The notes under the pieces were generated by a model that ran no database searches, was not told where the DNA came from, and saw nothing but the letters and a program-made list of their open reading frames with translations. A program made the translations under genes and the position numbers. A DNA stretch of 64,000 bases from an uncultured Muribaculaceae bacterium (GTDB taxonomy: Bacteria > Bacteroidota > Bacteroidia > Bacteroidales > Muribaculaceae), in NCBI GenBank assembly GCA_910583675.1, contig CAJTYH010000011.1:1-64000 (forward strand), read 5' to 3'. Shown here one piece after another: positions 17,001 through 25,423 of the stretch (the first letter of the stretch is position 1; each line of letters starts with the position of its first letter).

Positions 17001-17569
17001 ATCGTGCATTGAACCTTTCCACGGCGGGTGTGGGACACCAGATGTCTCTTTATCTTGATGGAGGTGCCAAGAGCTATACCGACGTGGCGGACTTCTTTAC
17101 TCCGTTCTCCGACGGCACTCCCGGCGGCACTATCAATTATCCTCTGTCAAACCTCGCGATAGGCAATCATTCGCTCAGGTTGCGCGTATGGGATACCGGG
17201 CCCAACTCTGCTGAGGCAACTCTCAATTTCAACGTTAAACAGGATATAATCCCGACGATATACGATGTGTACACTACTTCCAATCCCGCGTCGGAAAAGG
17301 CTGATTTCTATATATCGCATGATCGTCCGGATCTCACGATGACTGTGACGGTAGAGGTCTTCGATCTTATGGGGCATCCTGTATGGCAGAAGACACAGAC
17401 AGGTCGTAGCGACATGTTCACCACCATGCCTATCACATGGGATCTGCTTGATTCTGGAGGCCGACGGGTACAACGCGGCATATACATATATCGTGCCACC
17501 GTATCTGACGCAGACAGTGGGGAGAAGACCGCGACGGAATCCCGCAAACTCGCTGTCACAGCGCCTTGA
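14045..17569 (+). CDS. PorU-like C25 peptidase, T9SS sortase (paralogue 1)
   Basis: A 1174-residue exported protein with a signal peptide (residues about 9-27, ending SASA) and the gingipain-type C25 peptidase domain in its middle (about 400-800). Catalytic His lies in WAYIGHANPSS (His about 667) and catalytic Cys in YAATCDFMRWD (about 698-708). Length and layout match PorU, the T9SS sortase (P. gingivalis PorU is about 1158 aa), which cleaves C-terminal sorting domains at the cell surface. The last about 100 residues form a FlgD-like beta domain ending TESRKLAVTAP. A second paralogue lies 1.4 kb downstream; which one is the main sortase is not decidable here. Confidence 0.85.
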   Translation: MTKRFSNIYAVVAVVVAFVVSAFSASALNLTTYAENSRLSSGKWVRVAVASTGMHCIPENTLRSWGFSNPSAVRVYGYGAKRLPEQLGLSYIDDLPQTASEYISGKGLYFHALGPVEWSMVSEELYRPQHNPFTLTGYYYLTDDGAPDDSERFSPGKRPFSEVSTPDSDLRVNTFYDRLYHEKDLESPGEAGFFLVGEDFKYQNKQTFDFTLTDLADPSVNGDDGATPNVNIEFSFVALTMSSGSNLTYTANGTSLPASSTDKIEYVSGDNSYTHGRQSNSRKTYLAKSEKLSLGVNYSSSGTVIRANLNSISISYLRKMQMPSSRNLTIYLSSRSDARLANASSETRVWDVTDPYYPKGVETKMIDDRLQWGSTSARRTYVAWEPGGKLPIPTFVEQVRNQNLHALPVPDMVIFTPKEWKSEAERLADIHRNDATDPLQVLVLTPQEVYNEFSSGMPDVQSFRKCLKMFYDRSMAAGAPAEGEGKLRYALFMSRPTYDYRRVTSRVASLKYPMLPAWFTDKGLSDNDSYTTDDILAFLEDGSGINVGRDRLSIALGRLPVTSVSDAKAAVDKIIAYREKSPRGLWQNNVVVLADDKNGGIHMKQSDAMLHAMDSTNLLTPGAGGIFKKIYIDEYEMVSNTYPEARTQFYQSMDEGAMLWAYIGHANPSSLTAENLVTYTDLNNFYLRHWPLVYAATCDFMRWDSADLSGAEILFRNQSGGVISAISATRPVYIGDNGDLTKALGMQFFTRDDSGRIRTIGEIYQAMKNEIGRATKDGVKYDVNKLRYVLLGDPALRLVYPGNIVRLNEVGGKQVVPVDGEEEPVQLMARQTTVLRGNVTDPFGAPLTDFNGTVTVTLYDADYSVTTHGYGTEKDPGEAYTTDKMGGRLYVGSANVTAGSFEMKVSMPAEVADNYRQATLNMYASATDGREANGVCRDLYVYGVDPDALPDDKAPVIETMYLNHPSFRDGQDVNSAPMLIATVTDDRALNLSTAGVGHQMSLYLDGGAKSYTDVADFFTPFSDGTPGGTINYPLSNLAIGNHSLRLRVWDTGPNSAEATLNFNVKQDIIPTIYDVYTTSNPASEKADFYISHDRPDLTMTVTVEVFDLMGHPVWQKTQTGRSDMFTTMPITWDLLDSGGRRVQRGIYIYRATVSDADSGEKTATESRKLAVTAP

Positions 17570-17597
17570 AGTGGATAGGTCAAACCTGCATGCACGG

Positions 17598-17629
17598 TTC
17601 GGATATTTGGCGAAAACTTTGTACCTTTG
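17598..17629 (+). promoter_or_regulatory. Promoter upstream of rex
   Basis: TACCTTTG (17622-17629) is a clear -7 box. The -33 region (17598-17601, TTCG) is a weak match at 20-nt spacing. Start codon of rex lies 42 nt downstream. No Rex operator palindrome (TTGTGAA-N4-TTCACAA type) is visible here. Confidence 0.6.
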
Positions 17630-17671
17630 CAAGACAATTCAGTTTGAAGTAATTTTGAACGGTTACTTATA

Positions 17672-18304
17672 ATGGACAATACTCGCCACGACATAATTCC
17701 AGAGCCGGCTCTGAGGCGCATGCCTTGGTATCTTGCTTATGTCAGCCTTTTGCGTGAGCGGAAAGTTGAGTTCGTCTCTTCCACTCAGATTTCGCGTGAG
17801 CTTAAGGTCGATGCATCCCAGATTGCTAAGGATCTCTCTTTTCTGGACATAAAAGGGAAGACACGGATCGGATATGAAGTGGCTCTCCTCGAACACAAAC
17901 TTGAGGAATTCCTCGGGTTCAGGCGCGAACACCGTGCAGTGATAGTGGGAGTGGGCTCCCTGGGAGGCGCTTTGATGCAGGATTCCGGTCTTGGGCGTTA
18001 TGGTCTTGAGATCGTGGCGGGCTTCGATGTAAACCCCGCAGTCGCCGGCACCTTGCGTCACGGTCTGCCCGTTTACAATATCAACGAACTGAAGGAGCGT
18101 TGCCGGACGTTGCAAGCCGGCATAGGCATAGTGACAGTACCTGTGGAGCATGCCCAGGCAACAGCCGACCGTCTTATAGAGGCCGGTGTGAAAGCCATAT
18201 GGAACTTTACTCCCTACAGGATTTGCGTGCCCGACGGGATTGTCATTTCCAATACATCCATTTATGCCCATCTTGCGGTGATGTACAACAGGATGCATTC
18301 GTAA
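17672..18304 (+). CDS. rex: Redox-sensing transcriptional repressor Rex
   Basis: Rex senses the NADH/NAD+ ratio and represses fermentation and electron-transport genes when NADH is low. The 210-residue protein has an N-terminal winged helix (about 1-80) with STQISRELKVDASQIAKDLS as the recognition region, then a Rossmann domain starting AVIVGVGSLGGAL (GxGxxG) and a C-terminal swapping helix HLAVMYNR. Followed after 45 nt by the FAH-fold gene and then porU paralogue 2, likely one transcript. The rex-porU adjacency is probably ancestral in the order and need not mean regulation. Confidence 0.93.
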   Translation: MDNTRHDIIPEPALRRMPWYLAYVSLLRERKVEFVSSTQISRELKVDASQIAKDLSFLDIKGKTRIGYEVALLEHKLEEFLGFRREHRAVIVGVGSLGGALMQDSGLGRYGLEIVAGFDVNPAVAGTLRHGLPVYNINELKERCRTLQAGIGIVTVPVEHAQATADRLIEAGVKAIWNFTPYRICVPDGIVISNTSIYAHLAVMYNRMHS

Positions 18305-18349
18305 ATGCTCCCTGCCCGTAAGATGTTGCAACAGGACATGTAGACAGCG

Positions 18350-18940
18350 ATGAAGATCATAGCGGTAGAAAGAGCGTTTGACCAATGGCCGGAAGAAGCC
18401 CGTGTGGCGTTGGCCGGGGATGCATCTCCCTCTCCCGGGTGCCTCCATGCCTCGTTACTGACCGATTCAGCCGTCGTAAGATGCGGCACCCCGCTCTTCC
18501 TCCCCGATTTCGCTGAGGGCTGGAGACTGGAGATTGTGCCGCTTGTGGTGATCAGCCGCCTTGGCAAATGGATAGAACCCCGCTTTGCCCCTCGTTACTA
18601 CAATGAGGTCTCGTTGGCGGCAAGGTTAGTTCCTCCCGTCGGTGCCCCATCCGGAGCCTTTGAAACAAATTTTGATGGGGCTGTCGCTCCGGGGCGTGTG
18701 ATTGCCGTCCCTGCTGATGGCACCTTTACCATATGCCTTGACGGGAAGGATGAGATATCCTTGTCGGCTGAAATGCTGCATGTGGATGACACGGTGGCAT
18801 TGTCAAGCCGGTTTATGATGCTTAAGACCGGCGATATGATAGTCCCATGCCGCACGCAGCTTTATGTAGCGCCGGTAGTCGGTACGCGTGTCTCAGCTAC
18901 TCTCAACGGCGTTCCCGTGATAGATTTGAAGATAAGATGA
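18350..18940 (+). CDS. Degenerate fumarylacetoacetate hydrolase-fold protein
   Basis: A 196-residue protein that resembles the short Bacteroidota FAH-family proteins: PLFLPDFAEGWRLEI (about 47-61) and ISRLGKWIEPRFAPRYYNEV (about 68-87) align with their N-terminal FLPDF and INRLGK-IAERFAHRYY stretches. The family coordinates a divalent metal with two Glu and an Asp; here the first Glu of the YExE-type motif seems kept (LEI) but the second reads Val, and the region that should follow (active-site GFD) is poorly recognisable, though NFDGA remains. It may be catalytically dead or repurposed. Overlaps porU paralogue 2 by 4 nt. Confidence 0.6.
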   Translation: MKIIAVERAFDQWPEEARVALAGDASPSPGCLHASLLTDSAVVRCGTPLFLPDFAEGWRLEIVPLVVISRLGKWIEPRFAPRYYNEVSLAARLVPPVGAPSGAFETNFDGAVAPGRVIAVPADGTFTICLDGKDEISLSAEMLHVDDTVALSSRFMMLKTGDMIVPCRTQLYVAPVVGTRVSATLNGVPVIDLKIR

Positions 18941-21900
18941 ATTACACCTGTAGGAAAAACATGCGTGTGTATGTGAGATTTGTGGTCATGTTGGTTTCGG
19001 TGGTTGTCTCAATGGAAGCCGCAGCCTTTTCTTCCGCTTATTTCGCCGGCGACTCGCGTCTGCGCGACGGACGTTGGGTTAAGATAAAGGTGAGGAACAC
19101 CGGTATGCACCAGATCACCGACGATGAACTTCGGGAGATGGGATTTCCCGATCCGTCAAAGGTTGGCGTGTTCGGCTTCCCGGCTGTATCCCTATCTGAT
19201 TATAAGCTTACACAACGCACACCCGATGACCTGCCCCCCGTGCCGGCTGTCCGTCATGCCGACAAACTTATATTTTATGGTGAGGCGGATGTGCGTGCCG
19301 ACCTTTCCCAAGCAGGTTCATCCGCCACGGGTGTCAGCTATCCCGTGCATGTGACACGCAATTTCTATGCCGATTTCGGCACATATTTCCTTACGGATGC
19401 ATATGGAGCCGAGGAGCCGGAGGTGATCCGGGTGTCGGAGGCATCAGATGAATTTCCTGTTGTTACAAGCGGTTTCGGAATGGTGCATTATGAGGAGGAG
19501 ACAAGCAACAAGGGGGAAATAGGACCGTTCTTCTTCGGACGCAGTTTCGTAGACGAGAAGCAGCAGAGTTATTCCTTTCCTATGCCGGAATTCATTGACG
19601 GTAAAGGAATATATGTCCAGATGGCTGCCGCATTTCAGGTGAGCATGTCCGGGAATTTGTCAATAATCCTTCCCTCAGGAGCCGCAAGCCAAGCCACAGT
19701 TCCGGCGACCAGTCTCGCTTCGTATGTGTACAATGGTCTGAAGTGGGTCGGGCAGGACTATCCACAGCAATCGTCTGACGGACGATATGGCATAACTTTC
19801 GATGCATCCTCGTTGCCTTATGTCAATTTTGGAGCGCTGGATTATTTCACGGTTGCCTATGAGCGTGGGAATGCGTTTCGTGGAGGACAGCAGATAATGG
19901 TGTACGGACGTCTTTTTGAAGGAAGCCGGATACGCATTCCTACCTCCGTTCCAGGCATGATGGTCTGGGATGTATCTGATCCGTATGACATAAGGAACTT
20001 TGAAATTGTCGACCGCATCTCGGATGAGTCAGATGCTCAGTCGGGTGTGCTATACATCAAGGAGATCGTTTCCCCAAAGGCATATTCGGTCGCTTCCGGC
20101 AATCCTGCCTCGGTAGTAGCGTTTGATCCTGACAGCGAACTTTTCCATGTGGAATTTGACGGAGAAGTAGCATGTCAGAACCTGCATGCGCTTGCGGCTC
20201 CCAGGATGGTTGTCATTTCTTCCAGGCGCATGCTTGCGGAGGCCGAGCGACTGGCACAGGCGCATCGGGACATAGACGGGATGGATGTGGCTGTGGTATG
20301 CCAGGATGACGTTTACAATGAATTCTCGTCGGGCACTCCCCATGTCACTGCCTTGCGGCGGTTTGTGAAGATGCTCTATGACCGCGAGCCTGGTAAGCTG
20401 CGGTCGGTGCTTCTTTTCGGGGCTGGAAGTTATGACAGTCGCGACATGCCCAACGGAGGGCGCCGGGAATTCCGTGACACACATATCCCTATCCTGCAAC
20501 AGGAGGATTTCAGGTTCAGCGGCCATCGTTCAAAGAGCTATATCACAGATTCCTTCGTTGGCATGATGGAGGAGGACAACGACAGTGAGCCGTTCAATAT
20601 CTACTTCCGTCACATGGATGTGAACGTGTCGCGCATTCCTGCTGAAAACATTGGGGATGCCAGTGCCGTGGTTGACAAGACCATACGGTATATGGAAACA
20701 CCTCCCCGGGGGAGGTCTGTCAATTCCGTGTTGCTGATGTGCGACAAGGGTGACGCGTTGGGACATATGAGAGATGCCGAGATGCTTGACTCGGTTATAA
20801 TGCATACGGCACCTTCCACCGTGGTCTATAAGGGTTACAACACCATTTTCCCGAAAAACAACGGGCGTGCGGATGAACTGCACAGGTATGTCTCCAATAT
20901 GTTGTCGAAAGGTGTGGGATACTGGGCGTACAGCGGGCATGCCACCCCCTATTCTTTCGGGGGTGAGCCTATATGGGACATAAGTTTCATACAGCATACC
21001 GACTATGATGTGCCCCCGTTTACGGTCTTTGCCACATGTCGTGCGCTCTATTTCGACCATCCGGGAGGTGACATAGGGGAAGCTGCCCTTTATAAGCCTA
21101 AAGGCGGTTCCATAGCCGTGATAGGTGCCTTGCGTGAGGTCTTCAAGGAGAAGAACCTGGAGATGAATCTGGAGGCCGGGAAATACTTTTTCAGTGCTCC
21201 GGAAGGCACTACCGCCGGCGATGTGTTCCGTCTGGCGAGACGCAGTTCGGTAAGTACTCCGCAATCCCTTAACAACGACTTGATCATCAATACGCTGTCT
21301 TATAATCTTATCGGAGATCCGGAGGTGCGGATCCACCGTCCGCGGCTTTCAGTGGAGATAACCTCCGTCAATGGCGGGAAATTTGATCCCCGTTCCTCCA
21401 TGTCGATCACGTCTTCCGATAAAGTGGAGATAGAAGGATATGTGACAGACGGGTCGGGCAATGTGGCCGATTATTTCAACGGAGATCTGACGTTAAGCCT
21501 TTTCGACGGAAGCCGCATTGCAAAGGTAGTGAACGTTGGTACGACTGCCGTGGAAAACAATTGGTTGGGATATGAGGTTCCGGTGGCCGACGAGATAATA
21601 TTCGAGACTGTTGCCAGAGTTGAAAAGGGACGTTTCAGGCTTTCTGCAGTTCTTCCTGCACCGCAACGTCCGGGCAATCCCAATCGTATGACGCTCGTGG
21701 GGTGCAGTGATGACGGAAGCATGCATGTGGCCGGATCTGTAGGAAATGTAACAGTCGCGGTCTCCGGAAAGATGCCTGACGTGACAGACGATACGTTACC
21801 TGAGATCACTGAAATGTATGTCAATGACAGGAGTTTTGCCGATGGGGATGTGGTAGGGGGAGATCTTCTCTTCCATGCCGATGTCGCTCCCAATCGGTTT

Positions 21901-22428
21901 GTGGTGGCGGGACACAGCGCTATCCTTGGACAGTCGGCAACTCTCGTGCTTGACGACGGTGCACGCGTGTTTACGAATGCGCCTCTGGCATTCTGTCCAG
22001 ATGCAGAGGGGGGAGGCACAATGGAACTTCCTCTGACCGATGTTTCAGATGGCCCTCATCGTCTGACGCTCAAGGTGAAGAATTACGCCGGCCAGAGCGC
22101 TGAGCGCACAATAAGTTTCACGGTCGTGAATGTGGCAACCCCGTCCTTACTGTCTGTAGAAGAATATCCTGCAACAGACGAGGCGACCATACACCTGAAG
22201 TCCGATGTGGGCGATGCGCCTGTAGGGCGCGTGATTATAAAAGACGCGTCCGGCAAAGTGATCTTCACCGAAAGCGGTGTGACATTCCCGTATGTATGGG
22301 ATCTTAAGACACGTACCGGTGGAAATGTGCCTGACGGCCTTTATGAAGTGGAGGCCTATGTAAGTGCCGGATTGCGGTATGGGTCGGCCTTCCCCTGCAA
22401 GTTGGTAGTGCGTCGTGGCAAACGCTGA
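18937..22428 (+). CDS. porU: PorU-like C25 peptidase, T9SS sortase (paralogue 2)
   Basis: An 1163-residue exported protein; I chose the ATG at 18937 because it overlaps the preceding stop (ATGA) and gives MNYTCRKNMRVYVRF followed by a hydrophobic signal ending in AAAFS. The N-terminal segment (SRLRDGRWVKIKVRNTGMHQ) parallels paralogue 1 (SRLSSGKWVRVAVASTGMHC). The C25 domain has the catalytic His in YWAYSGHATPYS and Cys in FATCRALYFDHPGGD. A C-terminal FlgD-like domain (KDASGKVIFTESGVTFPYVW) resembles that of P. gingivalis PorU. Placement in the rex operon makes this my preferred candidate for the true PorU. Its stop abuts the convergent anSME stop with no gap. Confidence 0.85.
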   Translation: MNYTCRKNMRVYVRFVVMLVSVVVSMEAAAFSSAYFAGDSRLRDGRWVKIKVRNTGMHQITDDELREMGFPDPSKVGVFGFPAVSLSDYKLTQRTPDDLPPVPAVRHADKLIFYGEADVRADLSQAGSSATGVSYPVHVTRNFYADFGTYFLTDAYGAEEPEVIRVSEASDEFPVVTSGFGMVHYEEETSNKGEIGPFFFGRSFVDEKQQSYSFPMPEFIDGKGIYVQMAAAFQVSMSGNLSIILPSGAASQATVPATSLASYVYNGLKWVGQDYPQQSSDGRYGITFDASSLPYVNFGALDYFTVAYERGNAFRGGQQIMVYGRLFEGSRIRIPTSVPGMMVWDVSDPYDIRNFEIVDRISDESDAQSGVLYIKEIVSPKAYSVASGNPASVVAFDPDSELFHVEFDGEVACQNLHALAAPRMVVISSRRMLAEAERLAQAHRDIDGMDVAVVCQDDVYNEFSSGTPHVTALRRFVKMLYDREPGKLRSVLLFGAGSYDSRDMPNGGRREFRDTHIPILQQEDFRFSGHRSKSYITDSFVGMMEEDNDSEPFNIYFRHMDVNVSRIPAENIGDASAVVDKTIRYMETPPRGRSVNSVLLMCDKGDALGHMRDAEMLDSVIMHTAPSTVVYKGYNTIFPKNNGRADELHRYVSNMLSKGVGYWAYSGHATPYSFGGEPIWDISFIQHTDYDVPPFTVFATCRALYFDHPGGDIGEAALYKPKGGSIAVIGALREVFKEKNLEMNLEAGKYFFSAPEGTTAGDVFRLARRSSVSTPQSLNNDLIINTLSYNLIGDPEVRIHRPRLSVEITSVNGGKFDPRSSMSITSSDKVEIEGYVTDGSGNVADYFNGDLTLSLFDGSRIAKVVNVGTTAVENNWLGYEVPVADEIIFETVARVEKGRFRLSAVLPAPQRPGNPNRMTLVGCSDDGSMHVAGSVGNVTVAVSGKMPDVTDDTLPEITEMYVNDRSFADGDVVGGDLLFHADVAPNRFVVAGHSAILGQSATLVLDDGARVFTNAPLAFCPDAEGGGTMELPLTDVSDGPHRLTLKVKNYAGQSAERTISFTVVNVATPSLLSVEEYPATDEATIHLKSDVGDAPVGRVIIKDASGKVIFTESGVTFPYVWDLKTRTGGNVPDGLYEVEAYVSAGLRYGSAFPCKLVVRRGKR

Positions 22429-23664
22429 TCAGCCTTTCCTTATCTGTTCCAAGGCACGCATGACGTTGGCAGGAGGGCGTTTTGCGTCCAGTTCTCCTTT
22501 CATGTAATCCATGTATGGTGCCACGTGGGCAAAGAACCTGCGGTAGCCCTCGCATAGGTAGTTAAGTCCCGGCTCGCCGTCGGCGGTGGCTGCGAATCGG
22601 TTCTTGGGGCACTCTCCGTGGCAGGCGAACAGCCATCGGCATTCGCGGCATTGCCGTGGGAGGGTGGCACTTTTCGCAGCCCCGAATCGGAGCTGCCGTT
22701 CGCTACCCATCATTGAAATCACAGAATCTGTGTGTATGTTGCCAAGCTTGTAGGGTGGGAACACGAAGTGGTCACAGGAGTACACGTCGCCGTTGTGTTC
22801 CATTACGGCTGCATGTCCGCAGTTGGTGTCAAGGGTGCATAGTCCCGGGCTTACTCCTGCCCAGTTGGCAAGGGTGGAGTCGAATATCTGCACGAATACT
22901 TGTCCTACATCCTGCTTTACCCATTCGTCGAATATGGCACAGAGGAATGCTCCCCATTGGGCGGGTGAGACTGACATGTCTGTGATTTTCCCGTCACTGT
23001 CAAGCGGAGTGGCCAGGTGGCCGTCCGGCTTTACGCGTTCCACAATTGGGGTGAATTGCAGGTAACGGCATCCGATTTCCTTGAAGAAGCGGTAGAATTC
23101 AAGCGGATGCTCCGCGTTGTAGTCGTTGACTACGGCCATGGCGTTCCATTCCACGTTGTATTGCTGGAGCAGCCTTATCCCTTTCATTACGTTGAGGAAA
23201 GTGGGTTTTCCCAACGGGTTGCGGCGGTATTCGTCATGGAATTCCTGAGGGCCGTCGATTGAAATCCCTACGAGCCAGTTGTTGTCATGCAGGAAACGGC
23301 ACCATTCTGGTGTGAGCAGGGTGCCGTTGGTCTGCAGGGCATTGCAGATGTCATGTCCTGCGGCATATTGTTTCTGCAGTTCCATTGCCCTGCGGAAGAA
23401 TGACAACGGTCTGAGGGTGGCTTCCCCTCCGTGCCATACGAATTCCACGCGGTTCGTGGTCTGGGCTTCTATATACGTCTTGATATACCGTTCCAGGGTG
23501 GCATCGGTCATCATAGGGCGTTGCTTAGGCTCGAACAGGTCTTTTTTTTCGAGGTAGTAGCAGTATTCGCATGCAAGGTTGCACTGGGGCCCGGCGGGTT
23601 TGGCCATAAGGTATAGCGGTGCGGAAAATGGCGCATGCAGTGGCTGCGGATTGTCTGTGGACAT
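22429..23664 (-). CDS. Anaerobic sulfatase-maturating enzyme (radical SAM, SPASM)
   Basis: Converts the active-site Ser or Cys of sulfatases to formylglycine without oxygen. The 411-residue protein has the radical-SAM cluster CNLACEYC (about 28-35), and a SPASM region with many Cys binding two further clusters: CTLDTNCG, VYSCDHFVFPPYKLGN, CRECRWLFACHGECP and YLCEGYR. This matches anSME length and layout. It lies 19 nt downstream of a Ser-type sulfatase gene in the same direction, its probable substrate. Confidence 0.93.
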   Translation of the reverse strand: MSTDNPQPLHAPFSAPLYLMAKPAGPQCNLACEYCYYLEKKDLFEPKQRPMMTDATLERYIKTYIEAQTTNRVEFVWHGGEATLRPLSFFRRAMELQKQYAAGHDICNALQTNGTLLTPEWCRFLHDNNWLVGISIDGPQEFHDEYRRNPLGKPTFLNVMKGIRLLQQYNVEWNAMAVVNDYNAEHPLEFYRFFKEIGCRYLQFTPIVERVKPDGHLATPLDSDGKITDMSVSPAQWGAFLCAIFDEWVKQDVGQVFVQIFDSTLANWAGVSPGLCTLDTNCGHAAVMEHNGDVYSCDHFVFPPYKLGNIHTDSVISMMGSERQLRFGAAKSATLPRQCRECRWLFACHGECPKNRFAATADGEPGLNYLCEGYRRFFAHVAPYMDYMKGELDAKRPPANVMRALEQIRKG

Positions 23665-23683
23665 GCTTTTAAGTTGTGATTGC

Positions 23684-25234
23684 TTATTTCAGGGGCACTT
23701 CCTCTACGAACGGACGGTAGAAGCCGTCGGTTTCATTGGCGAATATACGCTTCATCTGTGCCAGCAGCGTCGTGTCGGAGGTAGCGAGGTTCGTGGTCTG
23801 TGCGGGATCCTGTGCGAGGTTGAACAGCCCTTCCGTCCCGAGGTTTCCAAGTTCGTTGCCGGTCTGGTTTGTCTCGGGGCCGGTGTATGGCGGAAGATAT
23901 GCATAGTCTCCCATGCGGAGACCCAGTTTGCCTTGGTTTTCTATGACGATGTGGTCGCGGCCTTTCAGATCGCGTCCGAGCAGGGTGCTTAGCATCGGAC
24001 GGCTGTCAAGGGTATCGGACAGTTCCCCGCCCACAAGTTCCGCCAATGATGCCATAATGTCCATCTGGCAGAAAAGGGCGTCGCTGACTACAGGTTCCAC
24101 TTTACCTTTCCAGTATACGCAGAGTGGCACATGCGTGCCTCCGTCGAAGAGGCTGTATTTTCCGCCGCGCAGTCCCCCTGCCGGCTTGTGTCCGTGCGCC
24201 TCTGCAAGTTCCCTTGCCTCGTCGCGGTATCCGTCGTTGAGCACCGGGCCGTTGTCGCTGGTGAAGATCACCAGTGTGTTTTCAAGGAGGCCAAGTCGCT
24301 TGAGTTCCTGCATGAGTTGGCCTACGCACCAGTCTGCTTCCGCTATCGCGTCACCACGAGGCCCCATGCCGGTGCTCCCGACAAAGCGTGAGTGCGGTGC
24401 GCGGGGCACATGCGGCTCGTGCAGTCCGTAATAGAGGAAAAACGGTCGTTCGCGGTTCTCTTGCAGGAAGCCCTTCACCTTGTCAACGAAGTAGTCGGCC
24501 ATCTCCTCGTCGACCCAGCGGGCTTTCGTGCCACCCTTCATGTATCCGATGCGTGGTATGCCGTTGACGATGGAGTTCTGGTGTCCGTGTGCCCAATGCA
24601 TCCTGAGCATTTCAGGATTTTCAAGGGCTGTGGGTTCCCCCTCGAAGTTCTCGTCGTAGTTCACGTATATCGGATCGTCCGCTTCAAGTCCTACTACCCC
24701 TCCGTTTTCCACGAACACGGTGGGCACGCGGTCGTTTGTGGCGGCGATTATGCAGGAATAGTCAAATCCGATCTCACGTGCGCCGGGGCGGATGGTGTCA
24801 TTCCAGTTCACCGTGCCGTTCCCCATGCCGAGGTGCCATTTTCCGATGGCACCGGTGGTGTAGCCTGCTTTCTGCATCATCTTGGGAAGCGTCTCCTGGC
24901 TGGTGGAGACCACCAGAGGAGCGTCTCCCGGAAGTATCTTTATGTCGTCACGCCATGGATACATCCCCGTCAGCAGTGCATATCGGCTCGGGGTGGAGGT
25001 GGAAGAGGAGGCATATCCGTTGTTGAAGCACACGCCACCTCGGGCGAGGCTGTCAATGTTCGGAGTTGAGATGGTCTTTGAGCCGTAGAAACTTACGTCT
25101 CCGAAGCCGAGGTCGTCGGCAAGCACGACTATTATGTTCGGTGTCTCGCTTTTCTGTGGGCGCTTGCTCTCTGTGCGGCAGCCGGTGGTGGCAGCCAACA
25201 ATGCCGCTCCCACTGTAAATGTTATCTTTTTCAT
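23684..25234 (-). CDS. Sulfatase lipoprotein (arylsulfatase family, Ser-type)
   Basis: A 516-residue sulfatase of the S1 class. The lipobox LAATTGC puts the acylated Cys at residue 19, so the protein is an outer-membrane or periplasmic lipoprotein. Metal-binding NIIVVLADDLGFGD (33-46), the formylglycine signature S80-T-P-S-R84 with following YALLTG, the GKWHLG motif and IFTSDNGP are all present. Residue 80 is Ser, so activation needs the anSME encoded next. The ATG at 25234 was chosen since it gives a normal signal; upstream in-frame codons overlap the promoter. Likely desulfates host or dietary glycans; the exact linkage is not readable from sequence. Confidence 0.92.
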   Translation of the reverse strand: MKKITFTVGAALLAATTGCRTESKRPQKSETPNIIVVLADDLGFGDVSFYGSKTISTPNIDSLARGGVCFNNGYASSSTSTPSRYALLTGMYPWRDDIKILPGDAPLVVSTSQETLPKMMQKAGYTTGAIGKWHLGMGNGTVNWNDTIRPGAREIGFDYSCIIAATNDRVPTVFVENGGVVGLEADDPIYVNYDENFEGEPTALENPEMLRMHWAHGHQNSIVNGIPRIGYMKGGTKARWVDEEMADYFVDKVKGFLQENRERPFFLYYGLHEPHVPRAPHSRFVGSTGMGPRGDAIAEADWCVGQLMQELKRLGLLENTLVIFTSDNGPVLNDGYRDEARELAEAHGHKPAGGLRGGKYSLFDGGTHVPLCVYWKGKVEPVVSDALFCQMDIMASLAELVGGELSDTLDSRPMLSTLLGRDLKGRDHIVIENQGKLGLRMGDYAYLPPYTGPETNQTGNELGNLGTEGLFNLAQDPAQTTNLATSDTTLLAQMKRIFANETDGFYRPFVEEVPLK

Positions 25235-25263
25235 GGTTGTGACGATGCATTGGTTTTCGCATA

Positions 25264-25295
25264 CAAAAATACGGAAATATAGCCGATTCCCGAAA
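25264..25295 (-). promoter_or_regulatory. Promoter of the sulfatase-anSME operon
   Basis: Minus strand TATTTTTG (25271-25264) as -7 box; TTTC (25295-25292) gives an imperfect -33 box at 20 nt. The start codon is about 30 nt downstream. Confidence 0.6.
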
Positions 25296-25323
25296 CAAAG
25301 GCCGGCATAAAATTTCCCGAAGA

Positions 25324-25355
25324 TTTGTGCCGTTGACTGTTTTATGGTAACTTTG
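25324..25355 (+). promoter_or_regulatory. Promoter of the AAA ATPase/Toprim module
   Basis: TTTG (25324-25327), 20-nt spacer, TAACTTTG (25348-25355): a full consensus match. The ATG at 25424 follows after a leader of about 65 nt. It shows the two-gene module has its own strong-looking promoter. Confidence 0.75.
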
Positions 25356-25423
25356 ACGATGGTTAGAAACTTGTGCTTCCGTCGCGCTTCATTCTGGCGG
25401 GAGGAATCCAAAAGGGGTGTCCA

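Noticed and set aside
17570..17671. Rex operator for autoregulation
   Set aside because: No TTGTGAA-N4-TTCACAA-like palindrome is visible near the rex promoter.
14045..22428. The two C25 proteins as gingipain-like secreted proteases
   Set aside because: Length, FlgD-like C-terminus and placement at rex fit PorU better; a protease role for one copy remains possible.
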